23,327 nucleotides of DNA from a virus, in IMG/VR virus record IMGVR_UViG_3300048585_000062, positions 1-23,327 of that record; one strand, 5' to 3'. A model generated the notes under the pieces. The model was not told the DNA's origin. It did not search any database and worked only from the letters and a program-made list of their open reading frames with translations. Numbering within the stretch: the first letter of the stretch is position 1; each line of letters opens with the position of its first letter. Of this stretch, positions 1 through 8,486 are shown piece by piece. Made by a program: the position numbers and the translations under genes.

Positions 1-572
1 ACACCGCGCTCCCTGTCATCGTCACTGACAGTAAGCCACGGATTCTTGTAGGGCTCTACGATTCGCAGAGGCACCTGTTTCGACATCACCACCGTCGTGA
101 AGAAGCTCTCCACGCCGAGGTTCTTAAGGGCTCCCTTCACGGGAACCGCAGTGACCTTCATCATCGCCTCTTCATCGAGGACGGTGAACGCATGAGCCAG
201 GAAGATGTACTGCTTCGGGCTGTTCGCCACGTAGACCTGCATCAGCTCCTGGAAGTAGGTGAAGTAGTCACCCCACGCCTTCTGCGAGTTCGCAGCCTTC
301 TTGATGATGTTGGTCTCGTACATCGTCATCAGGAAGTCGAGGGTGTCGATCACCACGGTGTGGACCGCAGCGGTCTTGTCGGCATACTGGATGCCTTCGT
401 AGACCTGATACGGATCGGTGATGTTGTACACCTGCAGCTTCCCCGGCTTGAACGGGAGACGCTTGTTCTCGCAGTTGAGGTAGATGACACCCTCGGGCTC
501 ACGCAGATGCTGGAGACTGAGGGACTTGCCGGAGGCTGACAAGCCTTCGATCAGGATGAGCTGTTCGGACAT
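1..572 (-). CDS. Sak4-like / RecA-fold AAA ATPase, C-terminus cut by window edge
   Basis: About 190 codons are present; the reading frame is open to the window edge, so the 3' end is missing. Seen: a Walker A motif GLSASGKS at residues 10-17 and a hydrophobic strand ending in Asp (VVID, D76) as Walker B. The N-terminus is a bare P-loop strand (SEQLILIEG), as in compact phage RecA/Rad51-fold ATPases. Known: Sak4-type proteins are phage single-strand annealing or recombination ATPases, usually encoded with replication genes. Inference: this one works in replication-linked recombination or repair. Its ATG overlaps the stop of the helicase-primase gene (TAATG), so the two are translationally coupled. 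It could also be a generic phage nucleotide-binding protein (AAA, PF13479-like); the P-loop fold is secure, the Sak4 assignment less so. Confidence 0.75.
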   Translation of the reverse strand, partial: MSEQLILIEGLSASGKSLSLQHLREPEGVIYLNCENKRLPFKPGKLQVYNITDPYQVYEGIQYADKTAAVHTVVIDTLDFLMTMYETNIIKKAANSQKAWGDYFTYFQELMQVYVANSPKQYIFLAHAFTVLDEEAMMKVTAVPVKGALKNLGVESFFTTVVMSKQVPLRIVEPYKNPWLTVSDDDRERG

Positions 573-2734
573 TACTGTTCTCGGGCCTTGCGGGCCATAG
601 TGGTGAAGACGGTGCGACGCAGTTCGTCGATCGTCAGGGGTGTGGACAGCTTCGCATTGAAGTCACGGACAATGGCTTCTGCTTCGACGTAGGGCTTGCC
701 CTTCGACATCAGCATCGTGCCATAGCGGAACAGCAGGTTGTTTCGACCACCGCCCTCAGCAATCTGGTTGGCAAACCAACGCTCGACTGCAGGCAGGTTG
801 GTCAGGTTCTCCATGCTGGCCATGTACGTCAGGTTGCGACCTGTGCGAGGAATGAACGGCAGGACATCCAGCAGCTCACCGTCGTTGACGTACACCCGTC
901 CGTTGAAGCTCTCCCACTTACGGGATCGCTGCCACGTGGCTTCATCCATGTCGAACGGCACCCACTTCGCCAGATTGGACATGAACTGGGTGTAGTCTTT
1001 CGCATCCAGCTTGAGATGATGACTCATTGGTAGGATGACGCGGAAACGATGATTGGTCTCATCGTCATGCCGCTTGGTCGTGTAGATGTGGTAGGCGTAC
1101 GGAGCCAGAAGCTCGATGGCTTCCGACAGCTGCATGCCCTTGTCCACGTCAAGCACCACGAGACTGAAGCCAGACTTGCAGTTTTCTTCGGTGCGATGGC
1201 CTTCGCCGTCGTCACCTGCAATGAGGTGGTGGTTGATCCAGTGCAGGCCATTCGTCCCGGTGAGCCTGCCCAGCTGACTCCACGGAGCGAACTCGTTGCG
1301 ATAGTTGTAGGCAACGTGCGTGGACCAGGCGATGGGCAGCTTCTCCATGTCGACAGGCTTGAGCGTTTCGCCACGGAAGAACTCGATGCCATCCACCACC
1401 GTCTTGCGGATGATGATGTTGTTGCGATAGCCCCAGGCCGAAGCCATTTGGATCATCTCGTTCCGGGAGGTGTTGCCACCCTTGTAGAACGGCAGCTCGT
1501 CCATCAGGTCCGCATGGGTCATTTCGGTCGGGCACTGCGCCAGGAACTTCGCCAGACGCATGTACGGACGCTCACGCTGGAACAGGCGGGCAAAGGCAGC
1601 ACCGCTCTCTTCGACCAGCGTAATGGCCTGATGGATATGCTCGATCTCAACCCGATTGGACAGATCGAGAGCTGCATAAACGCCGGCCAACTTGAGACAC
1701 TTGAAGTAACGGTGATTGAGTTCCGTCTTCGCCAGCTCCTCGTGGTCACCCATCTCCGAAGCACGGGTCTCGCACCACAGCCGGTAACGCAGCAGCTCGA
1801 CGCTGGTGCTGCGAGGAACGTCGATGACGCTGTTGGCATACTCCGCTGCACACAGCTCATCCAGGCGCTCTTTCCAGGGGTTCAGCGTGCCGTCACCGGC
1901 CGCCGTCACCATCAGATCGAACAGTTCCTCCGCCGACATGTTGTCGTGAGGCTTCGTCGGATGCCCCCAGGCGAACAGACAGCGGCGAGCATATCCAGCC
2001 TCCAGGAACTGGAAGAAATTATCTTCAGTTGAGCTTCCGTCAAGCAGCTTGCTAGGAGTGCCGAATAGAAGGAGATTCGCTGGGCTTGAGCCGGTGAGCA
2101 TCGTGCCGCGATTTTGCTCGCTAGTGTTCTTGATGAGCTTGTCTTTCGCGTAGCCAAGATCGTACAGCTCCAGGAAGAGGTTAAGCAGCTCCGTCGACTG
2201 AATCAGATTGGATCCGATTTCATCGACCTGAAGATTGATGGCTCCGCAGCCCATCATGAGGATCTTCTGGCGCAGCTGCTTGGTGGCTGGCACCGTGCCC
2301 GAGTCAAAGCTGAACAGGTAGTCACCCGATCGAGCATGCTCGTCCCGGAGCTGATCCTTGATCACGCCAAGGTCTTGCTCCGTCGTTGCACTCATGGCTT
2401 TCTTGGTGGCCAGTTCGTGGATGGTTTCTTCAGCCACGAGCGGCATGATCTCGCCGCAGAACTTCTCCGCAAAGTTGCCGAGCAGGTTGTACTCGAGCGT
2501 GTTGACGGAATAGCCCTTGCCAGCGCCTGACGGGGCCAGGGCGATGACGTAGGTGTTGATCGGGATGACACCACGATCACGAGTCCGAACGCTGATACGG
2601 AGACTGCTGACGCATTTGGTGAGGAAGTACACCGTCATGATGCGGAAGAACGGTGTGTCCGTGTTCTGCGTCTTCGTCACCAGGAAGTTGGAAATCTCCT
2701 CCAACGCAGGATGGTGTTGGCTTACGTATTCCAT
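572..2734 (-). CDS. Fused replicative helicase-primase (DUF3987-like ATPase plus AEP-type primase and PriCT)
   Basis: 720 residues. The N-terminal half looks like a DUF3987-type ATPase: Walker A APSGAGKGYS at about 67-76, Walker B VDE (D171, E172), and a likely arginine finger in GYARRCLF at about 247-254. The C-terminal half has hallmarks of an archaeo-eukaryotic-type primase: VVLDVDKG (D529, D531), then NHRFRVILPM (H562), then an acidic residue near D597, followed by a GGGRNNLLF segment and an E-L-R-x-T-V helix at about 660-710 that resemble the PriCT domain. Inference: one protein unwinds the fork and primes lagging-strand synthesis for the adjacent polymerase. The domain order (ATPase first, primase second) is the reverse of T7 gp4. 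It overlaps the upstream nuclease gene by 13 bp and the downstream ATPase start by 1 bp. Confidence 0.8.
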   Translation of the reverse strand: MEYVSQHHPALEEISNFLVTKTQNTDTPFFRIMTVYFLTKCVSSLRISVRTRDRGVIPINTYVIALAPSGAGKGYSVNTLEYNLLGNFAEKFCGEIMPLVAEETIHELATKKAMSATTEQDLGVIKDQLRDEHARSGDYLFSFDSGTVPATKQLRQKILMMGCGAINLQVDEIGSNLIQSTELLNLFLELYDLGYAKDKLIKNTSEQNRGTMLTGSSPANLLLFGTPSKLLDGSSTEDNFFQFLEAGYARRCLFAWGHPTKPHDNMSAEELFDLMVTAAGDGTLNPWKERLDELCAAEYANSVIDVPRSTSVELLRYRLWCETRASEMGDHEELAKTELNHRYFKCLKLAGVYAALDLSNRVEIEHIHQAITLVEESGAAFARLFQRERPYMRLAKFLAQCPTEMTHADLMDELPFYKGGNTSRNEMIQMASAWGYRNNIIIRKTVVDGIEFFRGETLKPVDMEKLPIAWSTHVAYNYRNEFAPWSQLGRLTGTNGLHWINHHLIAGDDGEGHRTEENCKSGFSLVVLDVDKGMQLSEAIELLAPYAYHIYTTKRHDDETNHRFRVILPMSHHLKLDAKDYTQFMSNLAKWVPFDMDEATWQRSRKWESFNGRVYVNDGELLDVLPFIPRTGRNLTYMASMENLTNLPAVERWFANQIAEGGGRNNLLFRYGTMLMSKGKPYVEAEAIVRDFNAKLSTPLTIDELRRTVFTTMARKAREQ

Positions 2735-3657
2735 GTGGCTCGCTGCTGGCAGATTGATGAAGCGGCGCAGTAGTCGCAGGCTCTTGGTTCACCCTTGCGA
2801 GTGTCGATGCGACCAACATTGCCTTGTTGAATCATGAACGTCTGAGCTTCGGTGAGCGTGTCGAACACTCGTGTGGCTCTGCCGGTCGGACTCGCTTGGG
2901 GGTTCTTATAGTACGCGAATCTTGGTGGATCAAGCCACAACTCTTCGTCAGTGCAGAAGGGCAACTCAGCGTCATCCACTGACATTAGAGCCTTCAGCTG
3001 ACCAATGCGTTCTTCAAGCCGAGCTTTACATTGCTCCGGTGTTCCCACAGGCACCATCATCGTCGGGCACGGAGTCTGTGGGTATTTCGGATCCTTGGCT
3101 CGAGCCTTGCTCCAGTCTTTCAAGATGAATTGAATAGTGGCGACGTTGTCCGAGATGTAGTCTCGAGCCAGGTAACGATAGGTCGTCAGCTGCCACATGT
3201 AGTCTGCTGGCGTTTTCTTTTGGTACAGGAACACCGAAGTGCTCTTGTAGTCGAATAGCCGGCCGTTGATGATGAGATCCGGTGCGCCTGACAGCACATG
3301 GCCCATGAACTGCTCGTCATACCGCTTCTGGATGTAGACGGGAGTCTTCTGTGGATCCGGAATGACCGGATTCACTTCATACTCGAACAGCGGGTTGAAA
3401 CCAGCGAGGCGCACATACTCCATGAGCTTCTCGCTTTTCCACGCAGCATCAATTGCATCGTTCACTGCATTGCCCAGGCGTGCAGCGATCAGCTTCGACA
3501 AGTCGATGTCCTGGCTGGCACGACGGCTCAGCACTACCTGACGATTGCTGCGAGCGAGTTCGCTGCCACTGATGTACGTTGGATCACGGTCGTACATCTC
3601 CCGCGCCAGCCAGACGGCAATGGACAACGGGATGTTCCGTTCGTTTGTGTAGGCCAT
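2722..3657 (-). CDS. PD-(D/E)XK nuclease, Cas4/RecB-like
   Basis: 311 residues. The nuclease core is visible as E92/E94 (FEYE), then GAPD (D127), then FDYKST (D136, K138), followed by a QLTTYRYLA helix starting at Q156 that matches the RecB/Cas4 motif IV (Q-x3-Y). Near the C-terminus C294-x2-C297-x5-C303 has the spacing of the three C-terminal cysteines of the Fe-S cluster in Cas4 and AddB; an obvious fourth N-terminal cysteine is not seen, so cluster binding is uncertain. Known: phage nucleases of this family act as 5'-3' or 3'-5' DNA exonucleases in recombination. It lies between DNA polymerase (5 bp gap) and the helicase-primase, with the Sak4-like ATPase two genes on; an exonuclease plus annealing ATPase would form a recombination pair (inference). 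Confidence 0.82.
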   Translation of the reverse strand: MAYTNERNIPLSIAVWLAREMYDRDPTYISGSELARSNRQVVLSRRASQDIDLSKLIAARLGNAVNDAIDAAWKSEKLMEYVRLAGFNPLFEYEVNPVIPDPQKTPVYIQKRYDEQFMGHVLSGAPDLIINGRLFDYKSTSVFLYQKKTPADYMWQLTTYRYLARDYISDNVATIQFILKDWSKARAKDPKYPQTPCPTMMVPVGTPEQCKARLEERIGQLKALMSVDDAELPFCTDEELWLDPPRFAYYKNPQASPTGRATRVFDTLTEAQTFMIQQGNVGRIDTRKGEPRACDYCAASSICQQRATWNT

Positions 3658-3662
3658 GTGTA

Positions 3663-6038
3663 CTACTTCTTGATGCGGTTGAGGATGTCACCGATCTGGC
3701 CGTAAGTTGCGCCATTCGGGATCTTGAGTTCTGAAGACCAGTCAGGATCATAGACAATGAGTTCGCCACCGAGCTTCAGCACAGGGTGCTGCAATTCTGG
3801 CAGACCATCCCACTCCATCTCGGGGATGAGGTTGTCGTTCACCCACTTGACCAGGCGAACGTCACGCTTCACCCAGTAGTACTGGGCGTCGTGGATCTGG
3901 GCAGCCGGCCGGACATCGTTCCAAAGCTTGGCTTCGATGACTCGGTCCATGAACGCATGAGCCGCTCTCGAGTTGAGGAGTCCATAGGACTGTCCAAAGG
4001 CATTTCCAACTGAGCGTTCTTCGGCGGATGCCTCGGAGAGTTTCTTGTGTCCTCGAAGAGAGGCGTGGAGCACAGGTGTTCTGAGACGTAGTCCGAACGC
4101 AAGCGTTGCGAATCCATCTCGAGCTGTTTGATCCAATCGAGCTGCATTCCACTCGTCGCTGACTTTGTAGAGTTCATGGAAGTTTTCCTCGATCTTGCGG
4201 GCTTCAGCTTCCGTGAAGCCGCAATTGGTCATCAGCGTGAGATAAGTGCCGAAGTACGTGAGAGCAAACGTGGGAGCCTTGCTCAAGCTACGTAGCTTCT
4301 TGTACTTCTCAGCAATGGAGTTGATGGATTCGACGGTGTCAACGATGTCGGGCATCTGATCATGAAAGTAGCTGAACGCCCTCAGTGAGTGACCGTCGAA
4401 TCCATCGAGGTAAACTTTCAATCGATTCGGGTCTCGAGTCAAGAGTGTGATGACCTTGTCTTCAAGAGCGTTAAAGTCAGCGCCAACGAAGAGCCAACCC
4501 TTCGGAGCTTTCACCATCTGCTTGACATAGATGGCGAATGCGTTTCCGCCCGATGGCAAGTTCTGTTGGTTGGGGCTGTCGCTGCTTAGCCTGCCACTCT
4601 GGGTGCCGCCAATGTTGTAGAACCCATACAGACAATGGTATCCGTCCACCGCTGGTGCGTTCACGAAGTGAGGCACGAAGCTGCTGAGCAACTTCTCGAC
4701 CTGAGACAGTTCCACGAGCCATGTCAGAAACTCCTTCGACTCCTCCGAGTGGTTGCACAGGGCTTTCAACGTATCGCCGTCAGTGGACGGCTGACCGGTT
4801 TTCGTGGTGGCCAGGATGGGTAACCCCACCACCTCGAACAGAAGCGCCTGGAGCTGTGGTGCGCTGTTTGGATTGAAGATCTCAGTGCAGTCTGCCGGCG
4901 TCACTCGCTTCTTCTTGAGCTTAGCGTTGCGCTTCTCCGCCCATCTTTCACGATGAAGCGTCATGTACCGGCTTACGTAGTCATGATTGCCAATGAGTTC
5001 CATCAACTCGTCGGCTCGATCAGACAGGATTTTGGCATTCTTTTCAGCCACCTTCTGATCGATGGGTAGCCCAGTGAGCTGCATCCAGACGATCTCACGC
5101 AGGTAGCTGTTCAGGCGATCGTAGACGTGCTGCAGCTCACCGATTTCAACGGAGTACTTGTTCCATACCCAGAAGGTAGCGGCACAGTCCTTGCCGTTGT
5201 ATTCGATGACATCATCGAGCGGCGCTCGCCAGGGCTCGTCAATGCCGTAGTCGCCATACTCGAGACTGGTGAGTGGCTTCAGGCCCAGTTCGTTGCCTGC
5301 GCACGTGTTGGTACACACGTAGGTGAGGATCATGCTGCAGTCGGTCTTGCTCTGCAGGCAATTGAGTCCACGCCACAGCCCTTCAGTATCGGAGAGCTTC
5401 TTCATCCACACCTTGTGGATGAGCTGCGTCATGTCGAACGCAGCCTTATGCATCGTGATACGGCCCTTGTAGCTCTCGAGGAACTCACGAATGTAGGGCT
5501 TGACTACGTGCCATTCGAAGACAATGGCTTCACTGTCGGAAAGACCGAAGCCAATAGTACGAATCTCACTCTCATGGTGCTTGAGACCGGTGGTCTCAAG
5601 ATCCAGAGTTATGCGAGGAAGCGCATGAAGCCGCTGCTCCCAGTTGTCCCACTCATGGCCAACATGGATGGTAACTTCTTTGTTACTACCGGGTTCGACG
5701 TACTTGCCGGCAATGTGCGCTTCGAGAGCTTCAATCGATGCCTGGGCTTCGTTCCGTACACGCTCATCCAGCGTGATGTCCTTGAATGGCGGAACGTAGC
5801 AGACGTGGTAGTTGCCGTACTTGGACGGATAGACGTAGCCCTTGGTGTTGACCACACGAGTCCGCCCAGTGAGCTTCTTGAACAGGGCCGCATCCTGAAT
5901 GGCTAGGTGCGTGATTTCCCCATTGCCAAGGATCAGCTCGTTGAACCAGTCGTCCGGAATCTTCTTGCCCAAAGGCAATGAGATTTTCTGGCCGACCAGT
6001 GCTGGGCAGCTGCGAGGGCAGATGTAACCGATTTTCAT
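3663..6038 (-). CDS. Family A DNA polymerase with 3'-5' exonuclease
   Basis: 791 residues. Exonuclease motifs: Exo I LDLETTGL (D146, E148), Exo II HKAAFD (H197, D202), Exo III YNGKD (Y280, D284). Polymerase motifs: SGRLSSDSPNQQNLP (481-495, the TxxGRLSSxxPNLQNIP element), motif A ADFNALED (D521), motif B R583-x3-K587-x7-Y595-FG, motif C IHDAQY (H716, D717). Motif C has Ala where bacterial Pol I has Glu (HDE), leaving the metal-binding Asp intact. The first roughly 100 residues precede the exonuclease and contain a segment (GYVYPSKYGNYHVCYVPP) whose character recalls the end of a uracil-DNA-glycosylase-like domain seen on some phage polymerases; that is a weak inference. This is the replicative polymerase. 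Its start overlaps the stop of the preceding small gene (TGATG). Confidence 0.95.
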   Translation of the reverse strand: MKIGYICPRSCPALVGQKISLPLGKKIPDDWFNELILGNGEITHLAIQDAALFKKLTGRTRVVNTKGYVYPSKYGNYHVCYVPPFKDITLDERVRNEAQASIEALEAHIAGKYVEPGSNKEVTIHVGHEWDNWEQRLHALPRITLDLETTGLKHHESEIRTIGFGLSDSEAIVFEWHVVKPYIREFLESYKGRITMHKAAFDMTQLIHKVWMKKLSDTEGLWRGLNCLQSKTDCSMILTYVCTNTCAGNELGLKPLTSLEYGDYGIDEPWRAPLDDVIEYNGKDCAATFWVWNKYSVEIGELQHVYDRLNSYLREIVWMQLTGLPIDQKVAEKNAKILSDRADELMELIGNHDYVSRYMTLHRERWAEKRNAKLKKKRVTPADCTEIFNPNSAPQLQALLFEVVGLPILATTKTGQPSTDGDTLKALCNHSEESKEFLTWLVELSQVEKLLSSFVPHFVNAPAVDGYHCLYGFYNIGGTQSGRLSSDSPNQQNLPSGGNAFAIYVKQMVKAPKGWLFVGADFNALEDKVITLLTRDPNRLKVYLDGFDGHSLRAFSYFHDQMPDIVDTVESINSIAEKYKKLRSLSKAPTFALTYFGTYLTLMTNCGFTEAEARKIEENFHELYKVSDEWNAARLDQTARDGFATLAFGLRLRTPVLHASLRGHKKLSEASAEERSVGNAFGQSYGLLNSRAAHAFMDRVIEAKLWNDVRPAAQIHDAQYYWVKRDVRLVKWVNDNLIPEMEWDGLPELQHPVLKLGGELIVYDPDWSSELKIPNGATYGQIGDILNRIKK

Positions 6039-6241
6039 CAGTTGAGCGTGGTGTCGGGGGCAGGCATGTGGTCGAGCAGGGTTTTGCCGAGTACTCGAAT
6101 GCCGGCCGGAGAGACGTTGCAGGTGATGACGAGGAAATGGGTGTCTCGAGCCACAGCCAGGAGAGCTGAACCGAACCCATGCTTCTGCAACAGCTGCTGC
6201 AGATCCTGTGTCAGGGCATCGTCAGGTGAGATCTGGTGCAT
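6038..6241 (-). CDS. Small protein of unknown function between helicase and polymerase
   Basis: 67 residues beginning MHQISPDD. An upstream in-frame ATG at 6283 lies inside the helicase gene; the 6241 start, 2 nt after the helicase stop, is preferred for spacing, though no strong ribosome-binding site precedes either. Seen: an alternating polar/hydrophobic helix (LTQDLQQLLQKHGFGSALLAVA) split by a glycine turn, then a beta-like stretch (HFLVITCNV). No recognisable catalytic motif. Its position, touching the polymerase start, suggests a small replication accessory, but nothing in the sequence proves it. Confidence 0.6.
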   Translation of the reverse strand: MHQISPDDALTQDLQQLLQKHGFGSALLAVARDTHFLVITCNVSPAGIRVLGKTLLDHMPAPDTTLN

Positions 6242-6243
6242 GG

Positions 6244-7407
6244 TTAGCTCACTAGGTAGAGTTGGTTGCGTGCTCGAGAACAAGCCACGTACAGCAGTCT
6301 ACGCCGTTCGTTGGGGTTCTTGCACGAATAGAGGCTGGGAAGGTCCACGAACACCGTATCGAAGGTGCTGCCCTGTGACTTGTGGATCGTGAGAGCCTCG
6401 GCATGGCGAAGGTCGATGTACTGTTCCTTGAGGTGGAAATACAACGGCCAGTTCTTGTCAGACTGAGCCTTAGCGATCTCAGCCTGCAATCGAGAGTTGT
6501 CTTTATATGTGGTCAACCAGCCCAAATCCGTTTCAACACGGATGAGGTGCGGCTGCTCAGGCACCTGTTCGATGGCCTGGATTTCCACGATGCTGTCGGT
6601 CGCAATCCACTCAGCCGTGCCGGCACTGATGACACGGAACGCTGAGTTCACGATGACGGAGTCGCCCACCATGAGAGTGGGTGGCTTCTTCATGGCATTG
6701 CGGATGACCTTCACCGCAAACGTCGTACGGGCATTGGTGTACGACAGCAGGATGCAGTTGTGCCAGTGCTCTTTTTCGACAAGCTGGGTGACGAGCACAT
6801 GGGCTTCGGGTCCGGTGACCCGCATGATTGAAGGCGGTCGGCTGGTGATGGTGATGTTCGAGCCGTTGAATACGGCTGCACGAAGAGCTGTGGATAGCTC
6901 CGTGATGGCGGGTGTGTCCAGGCTGCGCATTACCTGGGTAAGGCTGACAGTCGGAATATCCGATCGGAAGACTGAGAAGTTGCCGCTGCTGACGGGAGGC
7001 AGCTGGGCATCATCTCCCACCCAGATGATCTTGCAGTTCTCGCACATTTCCTTGGCGATGGTGTAGAGCTGCTTGTCGACCATGGATGCTTCGTCTACGA
7101 CGATCACTCGCTGGCTCAATTTGTTCACTCGAGGGTCTCGCTCGAGTGAAGTCTTGCCAGTCTTGAAGTCGTTGCGGACGGTGAGGTGGAGCAGATTGTG
7201 GATGGTCTGCGCTGCGCCTGTGAGCTGTCGCAGTACGCTGGCTGCCTTGTTGGTGGTGGCGCAGTAGGTGGCGGTATCCCCAAGGATGGAGTACAGCATG
7301 TAGGTCTTGCCCGTGCCGGCTTGACCCGTCAGGCAGAACTCTTGCTGGTCACTCTCCAGAAACGCTCGCAGCGCATCGGCTGCCATCATTTGATCTTGGT
7401 TTAGCAC
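6244..7407 (-). CDS. Superfamily 1 DNA helicase, RecD/Dda-like
   Basis: 387 residues, GTG start. The GTG at 7407 is chosen because it keeps the Q-motif (LNQDQ, residues 2-6), characteristic of this family. Motif I GQAGTGKT (28-35), motif II VVDEAS (D105, E106), motif III VGDDAQLPPV (131-140), motif V HKSQGSTFD and motif VI LLYVACSRAR near the C-terminus are all present, so the enzyme should be active. Known: RecD2/Dda-type helicases move 5' to 3' on ssDNA and help in replication initiation, fork restart and recombination. The 5' end overlaps a small membrane-protein gene by 59 nt in another frame. No clear Shine-Dalgarno precedes the GTG, so its translation may depend on ribosomes reading the overlapping upstream gene. 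Confidence 0.92.
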   Translation of the reverse strand: MLNQDQMMAADALRAFLESDQQEFCLTGQAGTGKTYMLYSILGDTATYCATTNKAASVLRQLTGAAQTIHNLLHLTVRNDFKTGKTSLERDPRVNKLSQRVIVVDEASMVDKQLYTIAKEMCENCKIIWVGDDAQLPPVSSGNFSVFRSDIPTVSLTQVMRSLDTPAITELSTALRAAVFNGSNITITSRPPSIMRVTGPEAHVLVTQLVEKEHWHNCILLSYTNARTTFAVKVIRNAMKKPPTLMVGDSVIVNSAFRVISAGTAEWIATDSIVEIQAIEQVPEQPHLIRVETDLGWLTTYKDNSRLQAEIAKAQSDKNWPLYFHLKEQYIDLRHAEALTIHKSQGSTFDTVFVDLPSLYSCKNPNERRRLLYVACSRARNQLYLVS

Positions 7408-7489
7408 GGCGGATATTCATGTAGTAGACGGTGGAGAGCACCAGCACGATGCCCATGAGGGATGCGACGAAAACCTGGATGATCGTCAT
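7349..7489 (-). CDS. Small single-pass membrane protein (46 aa)
   Basis: Short ORF beginning MTIIQVFVASLMG. Residues 3-24 are almost entirely hydrophobic (VFVASLMGIVLVLSTVYYM) and are followed by a basic stretch (NIRRAKPRS), the pattern of one transmembrane helix with a positively charged end. Its ATG shares an ATGA overlap with the stop of the upstream gene, which supports real translation, and its last 59 nt lie in the helicase gene in another frame. Function unknown; small membrane proteins in phage early regions can be superinfection-exclusion factors or lysis modulators, but there is no direct evidence here. Confidence 0.6.
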   Translation of the reverse strand: MTIIQVFVASLMGIVLVLSTVYYMNIRRAKPRSNDGSRCAASVSGE

Positions 7490-7836
7490 GAAGTGAGCGC
7501 CTCTTCGACGGCGTAGCTACGCCACTGTGCACGAATCTCGGGACCGAACAGCCGCTCACCACACTGGTGCTCATGCTCCTGGTCCATGTTTGCAGCGTCA
7601 TTCCACTTGCCCTGGCGACAGAGCTGGAGGATGTCGGCCTTGGCGCTGATGGATCCAGCGCCACGAGCAATCTGCAGCCGGCACCTGCTGCGCTTACCTG
7701 CGCCGCGAGTGGACTTGTTGAAAGCATGCTTGCTGATGGTTCTGCGGTTGCCGCCCATCCGGGTGAGCATGTTGATGTCAGCCGGAGCAATACCGAGCGC
7801 AGACAGGGTAGCGGCGATGCGAGCAAGGGCTCTCAT
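7486..7836 (-). CDS. Basic protein of unknown function (116 aa)
   Basis: The start at 7836 (MRALARIAATL) is chosen over 7866 because AAGGAG lies 8 nt upstream and the ATG overlaps the preceding stop as ATGA. The middle is rich in Arg/Lys (TRMGGNRRTISKHAF, STRGAGKRSRCR), which could bind nucleic acid. The stretch GGNRRTISKHAFNKSTRGAGKRS reads like a basic, possibly disordered linker. Several cysteines (CR, LCRQ, HQCGE) are scattered without a clear zinc-ribbon spacing. No family recognised. It is coupled to its neighbours on both sides by 4-nt overlaps. Confidence 0.6.
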   Translation of the reverse strand: MRALARIAATLSALGIAPADINMLTRMGGNRRTISKHAFNKSTRGAGKRSRCRLQIARGAGSISAKADILQLCRQGKWNDAANMDQEHEHQCGERLFGPEIRAQWRSYAVEEALTS

Positions 7837-8021
7837 GAATTCGACTCCTTGATGGATTGAATCCACTCATCACGGACACGCTCGATGGCGTGTTCGCAGG
7901 TGGATTCAGTTACGGTGATAGGATCTGGCCACTCGATGACATCCAGATGGACATCCTTCGAGTTGTGTTCAAAGTAGCTCGGGACTCGAGCTAGGCTTCG
8001 GGGGCGACGAGTCCGGTCCAC
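7833..8021 (-). CDS. Small protein of unknown function with GTG start (62 aa)
   Basis: The only in-frame start is GTG at 8021, inside the 3' end of the previous gene (31 nt overlap), and it is preceded by a strong AAGGAG at 8 nt, which decides the start. The first 15 residues are basic (DRTRRPRSLARVP); the rest is mixed and acidic (HLDVIEWPDPITVTES, HAIERVRDEWIQSIKES) and ends in a probable amphipathic helix. No known motif. It is followed by an ATGA-coupled gene. Confidence 0.55.
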   Translation of the reverse strand: MDRTRRPRSLARVPSYFEHNSKDVHLDVIEWPDPITVTESTCEHAIERVRDEWIQSIKESNS

Positions 8022-8179
8022 GGCTTCGGCTCCTTCTTGAGTTCGGCGCGACGGCGCTCGATCTCGAAACTGACGCCAGCGTAGAACGCCTGACGCAGCG
8101 CATGTTTGACGCTGCAGAGCTGAGCTGTTGCAGCTTCTTCTGCTGCCGCTTGCAGCTCTTCCTTGAATGGGTCGGTCAT
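7991..8179 (-). CDS. Small helical protein of unknown function (62 aa)
   Basis: The start at 8179 (MTDPFKEELQ) is chosen over an upstream ATG at 8233 because GGAG lies 6 nt before it, right at the end of the preceding gene. The protein is mostly alpha-helical: an Ala/Glu-rich segment (EELQAAAEEAATAQ) and a charged helix (EIERRRAELKKE). No domain recognised. The C-terminus overlaps the next gene's GTG start and also carries that gene's ribosome-binding site. Confidence 0.55.
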   Translation of the reverse strand: MTDPFKEELQAAAEEAATAQLCSVKHALRQAFYAGVSFEIERRRAELKKEPKPWTGLVAPEA

Positions 8180-8180
8180 G

Positions 8181-8486
8181 TCAATCTCCGTTGGGCCATA
8201 CGAGAACCCAGCCAAGGACGTAAACCACTGCAACAGCAGCGCCTACGAAAATCCCTGTCCAGATCCAGTCACTGACAGTACGTTTCTTCTTCTGCGGTGG
8301 CGGAATGATCATAATGGGCTCCTTCCGCATTTTCTCGGCATGCTGCCAAAGCTTGCGGTAGTGATCGACTTCAGTGCGGCTTTCACGCAACTTGACGGCC
8401 GCACATTCTGCCAGCTCCAGGGCTGCGTCGCGCTCCTTTTCCAGCTCGACAACCTTGGCATAGAGCGTACTGAGTTCACTGTCCAT
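8181..8486 (-). CDS. Coiled-coil protein with C-terminal membrane anchor (101 aa)
   Basis: Residues 1-50 have heptad-like, charge-rich helix character (LYAKVVELEKERDAALELAE, then KLRESRTEVDHYRKLW). A proline-basic linker (IIPPPQKKKR) follows, then a hydrophobic segment of about 20 residues (WTGIFVGAAVAVVYVLGWVL) close to the C-terminus. This is a tail-anchored layout with the coiled coil likely in the cytoplasm. It starts 11 nt inside the end of the upstream gene. No family recognised; it is one of several small membrane proteins in this early region. Confidence 0.65.
   Translation of the reverse strand: MDSELSTLYAKVVELEKERDAALELAECAAVKLRESRTEVDHYRKLWQHAEKMRKEPIMIIPPPQKKKRTVSDWIWTGIFVGAAVAVVYVLGWVLVWPNGD

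Noticed and set aside
1049-2032. 327-residue plus-strand reading frame opposite the helicase-primase
   Set aside because: Val/His/Leu/Arg-rich shadow translation; the minus strand here has Walker and primase motifs.
5127-5906. 259-residue plus-strand reading frame opposite the polymerase
   Set aside because: The antisense strand encodes intact exonuclease motifs of DNA polymerase.
3663-6038. Inactive polymerase because motif C reads HDA rather than HDE
   Set aside because: The catalytic Asp (D717) is kept and motifs A and B are intact; the variation looks like a lineage feature.
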